DNA from: Pusillimonas sp. UBA3987
GTDB lineage: Bacteria > Pseudomonadota > Gammaproteobacteria > Burkholderiales > Burkholderiaceae_B
Length of the DNA stretch: 64,000 nucleotides
Reading direction: 5' to 3'
Assembly: GCA_002384935.1 (NCBI GenBank)
Contig: DGCD01000009.1
Location: 186,001-250,000, forward strand
In this document: piece after piece, positions 49,755 through 58,806 of the stretch
Layout of the letters: each line of letters starts with the position of its first letter
Position numbering within the stretch: position 1 is the stretch's first letter
Notes under the pieces: model-generated
What the model was told of the DNA's origin: nothing
The model's database searches: none
Seen by the model: the letters and a program-made list of their open reading frames with translations, nothing else
Position numbers and translations under genes: made by a program

Positions 49755-51305
49755 ATGAGTCAAACAATACAAAACAACGTGAACCCCATCAAAATCGCGA
49801 TTCTTGCCATGGGTGGCCAGGGTGGCGGCGTGCTGGCCGACTGGATCGTAACCATGGCGGAAAATGCCGGCTGGTGGGCGCAAACCACATCAGTACCAGG
49901 CGTGGCCCAGCGCACCGGTGCCACCATTTATTACCTGGAACTGTTACCGGAGCAGGCCGTCCAGGAAATGGGGCGCCAGCCGGCGCTTGCCCTTATGCCC
50001 ACCCCGGGCGATGTCGACCTGGTAATTGCCGCCGAGCTTATGGAAGGCGGGCGCGCCATTCAACGCGGTCTGGTCAGCCCCGACCGCACAACCCTTATTT
50101 CTTCGTCGCATCGCGCTTATGCGGTGCAGGAAAAGTCGGCCCCCGGCAACGGCATTGTCGATGGCAATAAAGTCATTGATATCGGCAAAAAAGCCGCCAA
50201 GCGTTTTCTGTGTTTCGACCTGCAAAGCCTGGCTGAACAGGGCGGCAGCGTGATCAGTGCCAGCCTCTTTGGTGCCGTTGCCGGCAGTGGCGCGTTGCCC
50301 TTTTCCCGTGCAGACTTCGAAGCCACCATTGAAGCCGGCGGCAAAGGGGTAAAAGCCAGTCTGAAAGCCTTTGCACTGGCTTACGATGTGGCACAGAATG
50401 CACCCGAAATGCCCGACGCCATCGATACCGCGCCGCCACAGCGCGCCGTACCCGATACCGCCAAACATCCACGTGTAAAAGCATTGCTCGACGATATCCG
50501 TCAGAACTTCGCACCGGCGGCCCAGCCCATGCTGGTGGCTGGCCTGCAGCGCACCATGGAGTTTCAGGACCTGGCCTACGGCAAGGAGTATCTGGAGCAC
50601 ATGCGCGGCATTCATGCCCTGGACAAACAATACGGCGGCAACAACAAGAACTGGGCCCTGACCACGGCTGCAGCCCGTTATGTCGCGGTTGCCATGGCTT
50701 ACGACGACGTTATCCGCGTGGCCGACCTGAAAACCCGGGCCTCGCGCTTCGACCGCGTGCGCGATGAGGTGCGCGCCAAGCCGGACCAACTGGTTCACAC
50801 AACCGAATACATGCACCCGCGCCTCGAGGAAATCTGCGGCACCATGCCCACCTTCCTGGGCGAACGCATCGAGAACTCCGATTCGCTCAAACGGTGGCTG
50901 CAACCGCTGTTCCGCAAAGGACGCTTCCTGAACAGCACGTCGCTAACGGGCTTTCTCATGCTGTACGGCATGGCAGGCATGCGTCGCTTCCGTCGTACCA
51001 CCTTGCGCCACAAGATTGAAATGCAGGGCTTTCGCGAATGGTTGAATTTGATCACGCAAACCGCACCCAGCGACTATGATCTGGCGGTTGAAATTGTGAA
51101 TTGTCGCCGTTTGGTGAAAGGCTATAGCGACACGCACGCACGCGGTCAAAGCAAGTACCAGAAACTGATTCGCGCAGCACAAAGCCTCAATGGCCAAAGC
51201 AATGCGGCCCAGCGCCTGCTTGCACTGCGCAATGCCGCCCTGGCCGATGAGCAAGGCAGCAAACTGGACGCCCTGCTGGAACAAGGGGATAAAGCCTTAG
51301 CATAA
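49755..51305 (+). CDS. IorB-like oxidoreductase beta subunit with long C-terminal extension
   Basis: Protein of 516 residues. The first 200 or so are the gamma-type domain of 2-oxoacid oxidoreductases: KIAILAMGGQGGGVLADWIV and TTSVPGVAQRTGATIYYLEL. The remaining 300 residues are an extra helical domain as in long IorB proteins of aerobic Proteobacteria (the DUF6537-type extension), for example HALDKQYGGNNKNWALTTAA and GMAGMRRFRRTTLRHKIEMQ. It completes the IorAB enzyme; the genes are 9 bases apart. Classical archaeal IorB is only about 200 residues. Confidence 0.87.
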   Translation: MSQTIQNNVNPIKIAILAMGGQGGGVLADWIVTMAENAGWWAQTTSVPGVAQRTGATIYYLELLPEQAVQEMGRQPALALMPTPGDVDLVIAAELMEGGRAIQRGLVSPDRTTLISSSHRAYAVQEKSAPGNGIVDGNKVIDIGKKAAKRFLCFDLQSLAEQGGSVISASLFGAVAGSGALPFSRADFEATIEAGGKGVKASLKAFALAYDVAQNAPEMPDAIDTAPPQRAVPDTAKHPRVKALLDDIRQNFAPAAQPMLVAGLQRTMEFQDLAYGKEYLEHMRGIHALDKQYGGNNKNWALTTAAARYVAVAMAYDDVIRVADLKTRASRFDRVRDEVRAKPDQLVHTTEYMHPRLEEICGTMPTFLGERIENSDSLKRWLQPLFRKGRFLNSTSLTGFLMLYGMAGMRRFRRTTLRHKIEMQGFREWLNLITQTAPSDYDLAVEIVNCRRLVKGYSDTHARGQSKYQKLIRAAQSLNGQSNAAQRLLALRNAALADEQGSKLDALLEQGDKALA

Positions 51306-51330
51306 TTAAATCTGGAGCAGGAGTAAGGCC

Positions 51331-52653
51331 ATGTCGTATCGCAATAACCCCGATGCCGTCAACGCGCTGGTGCGCCCGGCCGAGGTACACAAAGACCTGT
51401 TTATCAGCGACGAGATTTTCGAGCTGGAAATGACCCAGTTGTTCGCCAACACCTGGGTTTATGTCGGGCATGACAGCCAGATACCCAACACAGGCGACTT
51501 CTTCACCACCACGGTGGGCAATGAGTCGGTTGTCATGATTCGCGATGCCGACGACAGCGTTCGCGTGTTGTACAACCGCTGTCCGCACAAAGGCGTCATG
51601 CTGCTAAGCGACACCTATGGCAACGCAGGGCGTTTTTTGCGCTGCCCCTACCATGCATGGTCTTTCCGCTTGAACGGCGACCTGCTCGCACTGCCGCTCA
51701 AACGCGGCTACGACCCTGAAATTTTTGGTCAGACCGAAGCCCACAACGGCATGGCGGCGGTTGAAAACGTGCACAACCATCGCGGCTTTGTATTCTGTCG
51801 ACTGAACCCGCAAGGCCAGAGTTTCGAAGACTTCTTCGGCGAGTCGCTGTCAACACTCGACAATATGATCGACCGCGCGCCCGAGGGCCGGCTTGAGGTG
51901 GCAGGCGGCGTATTGCGTTACATGCACAATTGCAACTGGAAAATGCTGGTCGATAACCAAACCGACACCTGCCACCCCATGATTGCGCATGAGTCCTCGG
52001 CCGGCACCGCGGTAAAAGTGTGGGAAGAAGCGCCGCAAGGCACGCCCAAACCCATGGCGGTCGAACAGTTCGCCCCGTTTGTTTCGTCTTATGAATTCTT
52101 TGAAGGCATGGGTATTCGCGTATGGGAAAACGGCCATGGGCACACCGGGGTCAGCAACTCCATTCATGCAGCCTATTCTGAAATACCCGGCTATTTCGAA
52201 GCCATGTGTGATGCCTACGGTGAAGAGCGTGCCAAAGCCATATTGGGCGACGTGCGCCACAACACCACCTATTTCCCCAACATCATGGTGAAAGGGCCGA
52301 TTCAAACGCTGCGTATTTTCAAGCCCATTGCGGCGAACAAAACGCTGGTTGAATCCTGGACATTCCGCCTGGTAGGCGCGCCCGACAAACTCCTGGAACG
52401 CACCGTCATGTACAACCGCCTTATCAATGCACCCACCTCGGTGGTGGGGCACGACGATCTGGAAGTGTACGAACGCGCCCAGAAAGGGCTAATGTCGCGC
52501 GGGCGTGACTGGGTGAACGTGGCCCGCCTTTACGAACCCGGTGAAGAAGCGCGCAAGAATGAAGTGGCCAACGGCACCACCGAGTGGCAGATGCGCAATC
52601 AGTATCGTGCCTGGGCCCACTACATGACCACGAGCATGAAGGAGGTGTCATGA
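51331..52653 (+). CDS. Rieske aromatic-ring-hydroxylating dioxygenase, alpha subunit
   Basis: Protein of 440 residues. The Rieske [2Fe-2S] domain has NRCPHKGVMLLSD and RFLRCPYHAWSF (CXH and CX2H). The catalytic domain has the mononuclear iron motif MLVDNQTDTCHPMIAHESS, supplying two His and the bridging Asp. It would insert both atoms of O2 into an aromatic acid; by context the indole ring of indole-3-acetate (inference). AGGAG and AAGG precede the ATG. The stop overlaps the beta-subunit start (ATGA). No reductase or ferredoxin gene is present in the operon. Confidence 0.93.
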   Translation: MSYRNNPDAVNALVRPAEVHKDLFISDEIFELEMTQLFANTWVYVGHDSQIPNTGDFFTTTVGNESVVMIRDADDSVRVLYNRCPHKGVMLLSDTYGNAGRFLRCPYHAWSFRLNGDLLALPLKRGYDPEIFGQTEAHNGMAAVENVHNHRGFVFCRLNPQGQSFEDFFGESLSTLDNMIDRAPEGRLEVAGGVLRYMHNCNWKMLVDNQTDTCHPMIAHESSAGTAVKVWEEAPQGTPKPMAVEQFAPFVSSYEFFEGMGIRVWENGHGHTGVSNSIHAAYSEIPGYFEAMCDAYGEERAKAILGDVRHNTTYFPNIMVKGPIQTLRIFKPIAANKTLVESWTFRLVGAPDKLLERTVMYNRLINAPTSVVGHDDLEVYERAQKGLMSRGRDWVNVARLYEPGEEARKNEVANGTTEWQMRNQYRAWAHYMTTSMKEVS

Positions 52654-53144
52654 GCCAGTTTACCGATCAGGACATTGTCGATTTTGTCTATGCCGAATCG
52701 CGCATGCTCGACGAGCAACGTTTCGAAGACTGGCTGAACCTGTTTACCGAAGACGGCCGCTATTGGATGCCGCTGACGCACGACCAGACCGACGCGCGCC
52801 TGCATACTTCATTAATGGATGAAGACAAACTGCTGCTGCGCATCCGGGTCGAACGCCTGAAAGGCCAGCGCACGTATTCGCAACAGCCACACAGCCGATG
52901 CCACCATTTGCTTGCACGCCCCGAAATTGAAACGCAGCACGCATGGCACCAGCCCGATCAAGGGCAATACGTTGTGCGCACCGCTTTCCACTACGTCGAA
53001 GTGCGGCAAGACACCCAGACCCTGTACGCCGGCTGGACCACGCACGAATTGCGCATCGAAGACGGCGCCCTGCGCATCCGGCGCAAACGCGTCGACCTGC
53101 TCAACTGCGAATCCGCATTGGGTAGTATTCAACTTTTCATGTAG
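52650..53144 (+). CDS. Ring-hydroxylating dioxygenase, beta subunit
   Basis: Protein of 164 residues, the small structural subunit with the SnoaL/NTF2-like cone fold: IVDFVYAESRMLDEQRFEDW then LNLFTEDGRYWMPL, DDEDKLLLRIRVERL-like and HSRCHHLLARPEIE. It supports the alpha3beta3 hexamer. ATG 52650 has a strong AAGGAGG and overlaps the alpha stop by 4 bases. Confidence 0.92.
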   Translation: MSQFTDQDIVDFVYAESRMLDEQRFEDWLNLFTEDGRYWMPLTHDQTDARLHTSLMDEDKLLLRIRVERLKGQRTYSQQPHSRCHHLLARPEIETQHAWHQPDQGQYVVRTAFHYVEVRQDTQTLYAGWTTHELRIEDGALRIRRKRVDLLNCESALGSIQLFM

Positions 53145-53152
53145 GAGCGATC

Positions 53153-54823
53153 GTGTCGAAAGTGGATACCGCAACGGCGGGTGTATCGGCAAAAACGGTT
53201 TACGAAGCGTTCTGCCAAACGGCTGCCCAGTGGCCTGACAATCCTTTCCTGTGCGTCATGCCGGAAACCGCACAGCATTACGACATCCCGGCCGGTGAAA
53301 TCACGTACCAGTCGGCACTGAACAAGATCGATGCGCTGAAACTGGCCTACCGCAACGCGGGCTACGGCCATGGGCACCGTGTTGGCCTGCTGCTGGAAAA
53401 CCGGCCGGCGTTTTTCCAGCATTGGTTTGCCCTGAATGCGCTGGGCGTATCGGTTGTGCCCATTAACGCCGACATGCGGGCCGCCGAGCTCACTTATTTG
53501 ATCGGTCATTCGGAAATCTGCCTGGCCGTGGCACTGCCGCAGCGGCACGCCAGCCTGGCCGACGCAGCGCAACAAGCCAGCCGGCGGTTGGCACTGATCG
53601 GACCCGACGACGACATTCCACGGGCCAATGGCGCCGCCCCCCTGCACGGCCGGGAAATCAACACACAAACGGAATGCGGCCTGCTGTATACCTCGGGCAC
53701 CACCGGGCGCCCCAAAGGCTGCATTCTCCCCAACGAATACTATCTGCACTGTGGCCACTGGTATGCCACGGTCGGCGGCATGGCGACCCTGCATGCAGGC
53801 AAAGAACGCATGCTGACGCCCCTGCCGCTGGTACACATGAATGCCATGGCCTGCTCCACCCTGGCCATGGTCACGACAGGGGGCTGCCTCATCGTGCTCG
53901 ACCGATTCCACCCCCGTTCCTGGTGGGACACGGTGCGCGAATCGAAAGCCACGGTCATTCACTATCTGGGCGTCATGCCCGCCATACTGATGAAGGCCGA
54001 ACCCTCGGCGCAAGACACCCGGCACAACGTGCGTTTCGGTTTTGGCGCCGGCATCGATCGCAGCCTGCATGAGCCCTTCGAAAAACGCTTTGGTTTTCCG
54101 CTGCTGGAAGCCTGGGCCATGACCGAAACGGGCTCCGGCGCAGTGGTCATCGCCAACCATGAACCCCGCCACATCGGCACCAGTTGTTTCGGCAGGGAAC
54201 AGCCCGAGGTTCAGGTGAAACTGGTGAATGACGCGGGCCAGGATGCCAGTGTGGACGAACACGCCGAATTGCTGGTGCGTCACAGCGGGCCGAACCCCCG
54301 TTACGGCTTTTTTGCCGGTTACCTGAAAGACGAAGCCGCCACGCAGCAAGCCTGGGCCGACGGCTGGTTTCATACCGGCGATGTGGTGCGCCGCGATGCC
54401 GATGGCTATCTGCACTTTATCGACCGCAAGAAAAACGTGATTCGCCGCAGCGGCGAAAACATTGCCGCGGTGGAAGTGGAAGCAGTGCTGCTGCAGCATC
54501 CGGCGGTCAAAGCGGCTGCCGTGGCCGCCGTACCCGACCCGGTGCGCGGCGACGAGGTGCTGGCTTGCATCGTGACCGCCGAAGGCATCGACACCGACAC
54601 GGCCGCAACGCGCGAACACACCGCGCACGACATTGTGAACTGGGCACTGTCGCAACTGGCTTATTACAAAGTGCCGGGCTACGTGGCGTTTGTTAGTGCC
54701 CTGCCCCTGACCGCGACCAATAAAATTCAACGCGGCGAACTGAAGAAAATGGCCCCCACGCTGCCCGAGACGCCCGAGTGCGTGAACACCTGCCATATGA
54801 AAAAACGCCAGGAGCCCGCATGA
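53153..54823 (+). CDS. AMP-forming acyl-CoA ligase
   Basis: Protein of 556 residues in the ANL superfamily. The P-loop is LLYTSGTTGRPKGCILP (about 180-196); later motifs are LLEAWAMTETGSG, DGWFHTGDVVRRDADGYLHF and DRKKNVIRRSGENIAAVEVE. The C-terminal lysine region is TATNKIQRGELKK, where Asn replaces the usual Gly before Lys. It activates a carboxylic acid as its CoA thioester; in the proposed route this is dioxindole-3-acetate. The start is GTG 53153 with AGGAGCG upstream. It overlaps the next gene by 4 bases. Confidence 0.9.
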   Translation: MSKVDTATAGVSAKTVYEAFCQTAAQWPDNPFLCVMPETAQHYDIPAGEITYQSALNKIDALKLAYRNAGYGHGHRVGLLLENRPAFFQHWFALNALGVSVVPINADMRAAELTYLIGHSEICLAVALPQRHASLADAAQQASRRLALIGPDDDIPRANGAAPLHGREINTQTECGLLYTSGTTGRPKGCILPNEYYLHCGHWYATVGGMATLHAGKERMLTPLPLVHMNAMACSTLAMVTTGGCLIVLDRFHPRSWWDTVRESKATVIHYLGVMPAILMKAEPSAQDTRHNVRFGFGAGIDRSLHEPFEKRFGFPLLEAWAMTETGSGAVVIANHEPRHIGTSCFGREQPEVQVKLVNDAGQDASVDEHAELLVRHSGPNPRYGFFAGYLKDEAATQQAWADGWFHTGDVVRRDADGYLHFIDRKKNVIRRSGENIAAVEVEAVLLQHPAVKAAAVAAVPDPVRGDEVLACIVTAEGIDTDTAATREHTAHDIVNWALSQLAYYKVPGYVAFVSALPLTATNKIQRGELKKMAPTLPETPECVNTCHMKKRQEPA

Positions 54824-55995
54824 GCACGCAGCGCCTGGGCTACGACGGCATTGTCGTCACCGCCCCCGTCACCATTCCCTATGTGCGCTATTCCATTGAT
54901 GCCGCGCACTGGTGGCTGGGGCGCGCATTAGGCGAACTGGTGAAATCGGCCGGCGTTGGCAAAACCGATATCGATGGCCTGTGCGTTTCCAGCTTCACCC
55001 TGGCCCCCGATACGGCCGTGGGGTTATGCCAGCACCTGGGCATGAGCCCACGCTGGCTCGACCACATTCCCATGGGCGGCGCCAGCGGCGTGGTCGGCAT
55101 GCGCCGGGCCGCGCGCGCCGTGCAATCTGGCGATGCCGCGATGGTGGCCTGCATTGCCGGCGACGCCAACCATGTAGATTCATTTCGCAATACCGTCAGC
55201 CAATTTTCGCGTTTCGCCCAGGATGCCGTTTACCCCTACGGAGCGGGCGGGCCCAATGCCAGTTTTGCTTTGCTGACGCGCTATTACATGAATACCTATG
55301 GGGCCACGCGGGAAGATTTCGGCAAGCTGTGCGTGGCTCAGCGCGACAACGCCCTGCACAACCCCAATGCGCTCATGAAAAAGCCGCTGACGCTCGACCA
55401 GTACATGAACGCGCGCATGATTGCCGACCCCATCCACCTGTTCGACTGCGTCATGCCCTGCGCCGGCGCCGACGCCTTCCTGGTCATGCATGAGTCAAAA
55501 GCACAGGAACTGGGCCTGCCCTACGCACGCATTCTTTCCACCATTGAACGGCACAATGCCTTTGACGCCGATCCGATTCAATACCGGGGCGGCTGGGTCA
55601 TGGATGTCGACGACCTCTACGGCCAGGCGGGCGTCGGGCCCAATGACATTGATGTCATGCAGGCCTACGACGACTACCCGGTCATTAACTTCATGCAAAT
55701 TGAAGACCTGGGTTTCTGCAAAAAAGGCGAAGCCGCGCAATTCGTACGAGACAACACCTTTACCATTGACGGCAGCTTCCCTTTCAACACCAATGGCGGT
55801 CAGTTGTCGGCCGGGCAGGCCGGCGCGGCCGGCGGGTACCTGGGCACCGTGGAAACCATCCGCCAGTTAACCGGCCAGGCGAATGACACGCAGGTGAATA
55901 ACGCCCAAGTGGGCCTGATCAGTGGCTTTGGCATGATTAACTACGATCGCGGCCTGTGCACGGCGGCCGCAATCCTGGCCCGGAGCGACACATGA
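54820..55995 (+). CDS. Thiolase-fold protein lacking the nucleophilic Cys (Ltp2/SCP-x-like)
   Basis: Protein of 391 residues with the thiolase fold of the SCP-2/lipid-transfer group. At the usual nucleophile position, where thiolases have CxxG or CaSG, it reads GGASGVVGMRRA with Gly87; the GHP motif is GQAGAAGG. Tyrosines in MQAYDDYPV and MINYDRGLC are in regions where Ltp2-type retro-aldolases have catalytic Tyr. Such proteins pair with DUF35 partners, as here, where the next gene overlaps by 4 bases. A retro-aldol cleavage releasing acetyl-CoA is therefore more likely than thiolysis (inference). Confidence 0.87.
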   Translation: MSTQRLGYDGIVVTAPVTIPYVRYSIDAAHWWLGRALGELVKSAGVGKTDIDGLCVSSFTLAPDTAVGLCQHLGMSPRWLDHIPMGGASGVVGMRRAARAVQSGDAAMVACIAGDANHVDSFRNTVSQFSRFAQDAVYPYGAGGPNASFALLTRYYMNTYGATREDFGKLCVAQRDNALHNPNALMKKPLTLDQYMNARMIADPIHLFDCVMPCAGADAFLVMHESKAQELGLPYARILSTIERHNAFDADPIQYRGGWVMDVDDLYGQAGVGPNDIDVMQAYDDYPVINFMQIEDLGFCKKGEAAQFVRDNTFTIDGSFPFNTNGGQLSAGQAGAAGGYLGTVETIRQLTGQANDTQVNNAQVGLISGFGMINYDRGLCTAAAILARSDT

Positions 55996-57233
55996 CGCAA
56001 CCTTTAAGCAAGCCGCCCCGCAAGAACCCGGTTGCCCGGACACGCCAACCCACGCACCCACCGGCGGCACGCAGCCGACGTGCGCTGGGTTTAACCGCCG
56101 CCGCCGCACAAGGCGCATTCGAACTGCAAGTTTGCCAATCGTGCCACGCCGTGCAATACCCACCACGCGAGGTGTGTCATGAATGCCTGTCTGAACAACT
56201 CGAATGGGCCCCTGTAGATCCGGGCGGCACCTTGCTGGCCAGTACCACGCTGGATCACAGCAATGATCTCTATTTCCGCGAACGCCTGCCCTGGCGGGTA
56301 GGTACCGTAATCATGAACGCCGGCCCTTCCGTCGTTGCCCATGTGCATGGCGATTGTGCCGATGGCGACCCGGTTCGCTTAAGCCTTAAACTTGATCGCA
56401 GTGGCCAGGCCGTTATGGTGGCTTTGCCCGCTTCGCCCACCCCTCACATGGAAGATCATCCCGTGCTGCGTGAAAACACCTGTGATCCCAAGTTCCGCCG
56501 CGCCCTGGTCACCGACGGCAAAACCGCCATTGGCCAGGCCGTGGTAAAAGCCCTGCTGAACGCCGGGGCCACCACCGTGTTCGTGGGCGACCCCGAAGTC
56601 TGGAAAAAAGATGCCGCGTTCAATCGCTTATGTGAAGACGAGCGTGTTCAGGTGCATGCCTTGCACGTCACCGACATGGATTCAATTGAACGCATATCGC
56701 GTGAAATTGGCGGCAAAGTCGACATTCTGGTCAATACGGCCAACCACGAGCGCGAAGGCGGCATTCTGTTCAACCGCGATTTCATGAAAGCGCACGATAC
56801 GCTGAACACCAATTGCCTGGGTCTGATGCGCCTGGCCCAGCATTTCGGCCCCGCCATGGCCGGGCGCGCCTCCGACGGCGTGAACAGCGCAGTGGCCTGG
56901 GTGAATATTCTGTCGGTTTATGCGCACATGAACCTGCCCTCGCGCGGCATGTGGTCAACCTCGCAGGCGGCGGCGCTGTCGGTAAGCCAATGCCTGCGCA
57001 ACGAGTTCCGGCCCGCGGGCGTGCGCGTTGTGAACGTGTTTAGCGGCCCCGTCGACCACGAATGGGAACAACGCACGCCACCTCCACGCGTGCAGCCCGG
57101 CGCCATCGCCAAGGCGCTGGTGCAGGCGCTCAAGGAAGGCACAGAAGACGTTTACGTGGGCGATGTCGCCAAGGAAGTACAAGCCCTGCTCAAAGACAAC
57201 CCGAAAGGGCTGGAACGCGAACTGGGGCAATAG
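55992..57233 (+). CDS. DUF35 OB-fold protein fused to a degenerate SDR domain
   Basis: Protein of 413 residues. Residues 40-160 are a DUF35 unit: a rubredoxin-like zinc ribbon (Cys48, Cys51, Cys62, Cys65 in LQVCQSCHAVQYPPREVCHE) and an OB fold. Residues 165-400 have a short-chain dehydrogenase fold (ALVTDGKTAIGQAVVKAL, VDILVNTAN, VNILSVYAH), but the active-site YxxxK is WSTSQ: Tyr is Trp321 and Lys is Gln325, although Ser308 remains. TGxxxGxG is also altered. The SDR part is probably structural or regulatory. DUF35 partners stabilise thiolase-fold aldolases and bind acyl-CoA, fitting the preceding gene. Confidence 0.85.
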   Translation: MTQPLSKPPRKNPVARTRQPTHPPAARSRRALGLTAAAAQGAFELQVCQSCHAVQYPPREVCHECLSEQLEWAPVDPGGTLLASTTLDHSNDLYFRERLPWRVGTVIMNAGPSVVAHVHGDCADGDPVRLSLKLDRSGQAVMVALPASPTPHMEDHPVLRENTCDPKFRRALVTDGKTAIGQAVVKALLNAGATTVFVGDPEVWKKDAAFNRLCEDERVQVHALHVTDMDSIERISREIGGKVDILVNTANHEREGGILFNRDFMKAHDTLNTNCLGLMRLAQHFGPAMAGRASDGVNSAVAWVNILSVYAHMNLPSRGMWSTSQAAALSVSQCLRNEFRPAGVRVVNVFSGPVDHEWEQRTPPPRVQPGAIAKALVQALKEGTEDVYVGDVAKEVQALLKDNPKGLERELGQ

Positions 57234-57259
57234 TGCACTCACGCAATTAAGGATGAACC

Positions 57260-58045
<786 letters not shown>

Positions 58046-58071
58046 AACACAATTGCCGCAGGAGTTCTTAC

Positions 58072-58800
58072 ATGTCACAAAACCTGGTTGCCGTTGTTAC
58101 TGGAGGCAGTGTGGGCATTGGTGCCGAAATTACGCACCAGATGCTGGATGCCGGCTATGAAGTCATTTCAATGGCACGCCGCGACCCTGAATTCAGCCAC
58201 CCGAAACTCACCAGTGTCAAAGTCGATTTGCTTGACGCCAAAGCCACCGAGCAGGCCAGCCAGGAAGTGGCAAGCCAGCATGGCGTAACCCACGTCATTC
58301 ACAATGCCGGGGTGATCTGGCCCAACCTGCTGCCCGATGTAAAGCAGGAAGAACTGCTCGGCCTGACGCAAATACATTTGGGCGCGGCCATTGCGCTGGT
58401 TCAGGCTTGCCTGCCCCATATGGAATCGCAACAGTTCGGGCGCATCGTACTCATGTCATCGCGCGGGGCGCTGGGGCTGCCCACCCGCACCGCCTATTCC
58501 GCCACCAAGGCCGGGATGGTGGGCATGGCCCGTACCTGGTCGCTGGAACTGGCAGCCAAGGGCATTACCGTCAATGTGGTGGCGCCCGGACCCATTCAAA
58601 CCGATATGTTCTACGATGTCGTGCCCGCCGGCAGCGAACGTGAACAGAACATTGCCAAAGGCATTCCCGTTCAGCGCCTGGGCCGCGCCGACGATGTGGC
58701 CCGCGCAGTCATGTTCTTTTCCGACCCGGCCAACAGCTTTATTACCGGCCAGACGTTGTATGTATGCGGCGGCGCCAGCGTGAGCTCGGTCACCATTTAA
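58072..58800 (+). CDS. Short-chain dehydrogenase/reductase (FabG-like), intact
   Basis: Protein of 242 residues with a complete SDR set: TGGSVGIG nucleotide motif (about 11-18), HNAG, catalytic Ser in LMSSRGALG, YSATKAGMVGMARTWSLELA with Tyr and Lys in place, and VVAPGPIQTDMF. It would use NAD(P). In the proposed pathway it oxidises the cis-dihydrodiol of indole-3-acetate to dioxindole-3-acetate; a later step is possible. AGGAG precedes the ATG. It contrasts with the dead SDR domain encoded upstream. Confidence 0.92.
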   Translation: MSQNLVAVVTGGSVGIGAEITHQMLDAGYEVISMARRDPEFSHPKLTSVKVDLLDAKATEQASQEVASQHGVTHVIHNAGVIWPNLLPDVKQEELLGLTQIHLGAAIALVQACLPHMESQQFGRIVLMSSRGALGLPTRTAYSATKAGMVGMARTWSLELAAKGITVNVVAPGPIQTDMFYDVVPAGSEREQNIAKGIPVQRLGRADDVARAVMFFSDPANSFITGQTLYVCGGASVSSVTI

Positions 58801-58806
58801 TAAAAC

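Noticed and set aside
47487..51305. Simple indolepyruvate (tryptophan) degradation by IorAB
   Set aside because: No aminotransferase or arylpyruvate gene is linked, and the operon is dominated by a dioxygenase, isatin-hydrolase-like and CoA-cleavage genes.
53129..54796. 555-codon antisense open frame over the acyl-CoA ligase gene
   Set aside because: The ligase on the plus strand has all ANL motifs; the antisense product is low-complexity and has no recognisable domain or ribosome site.
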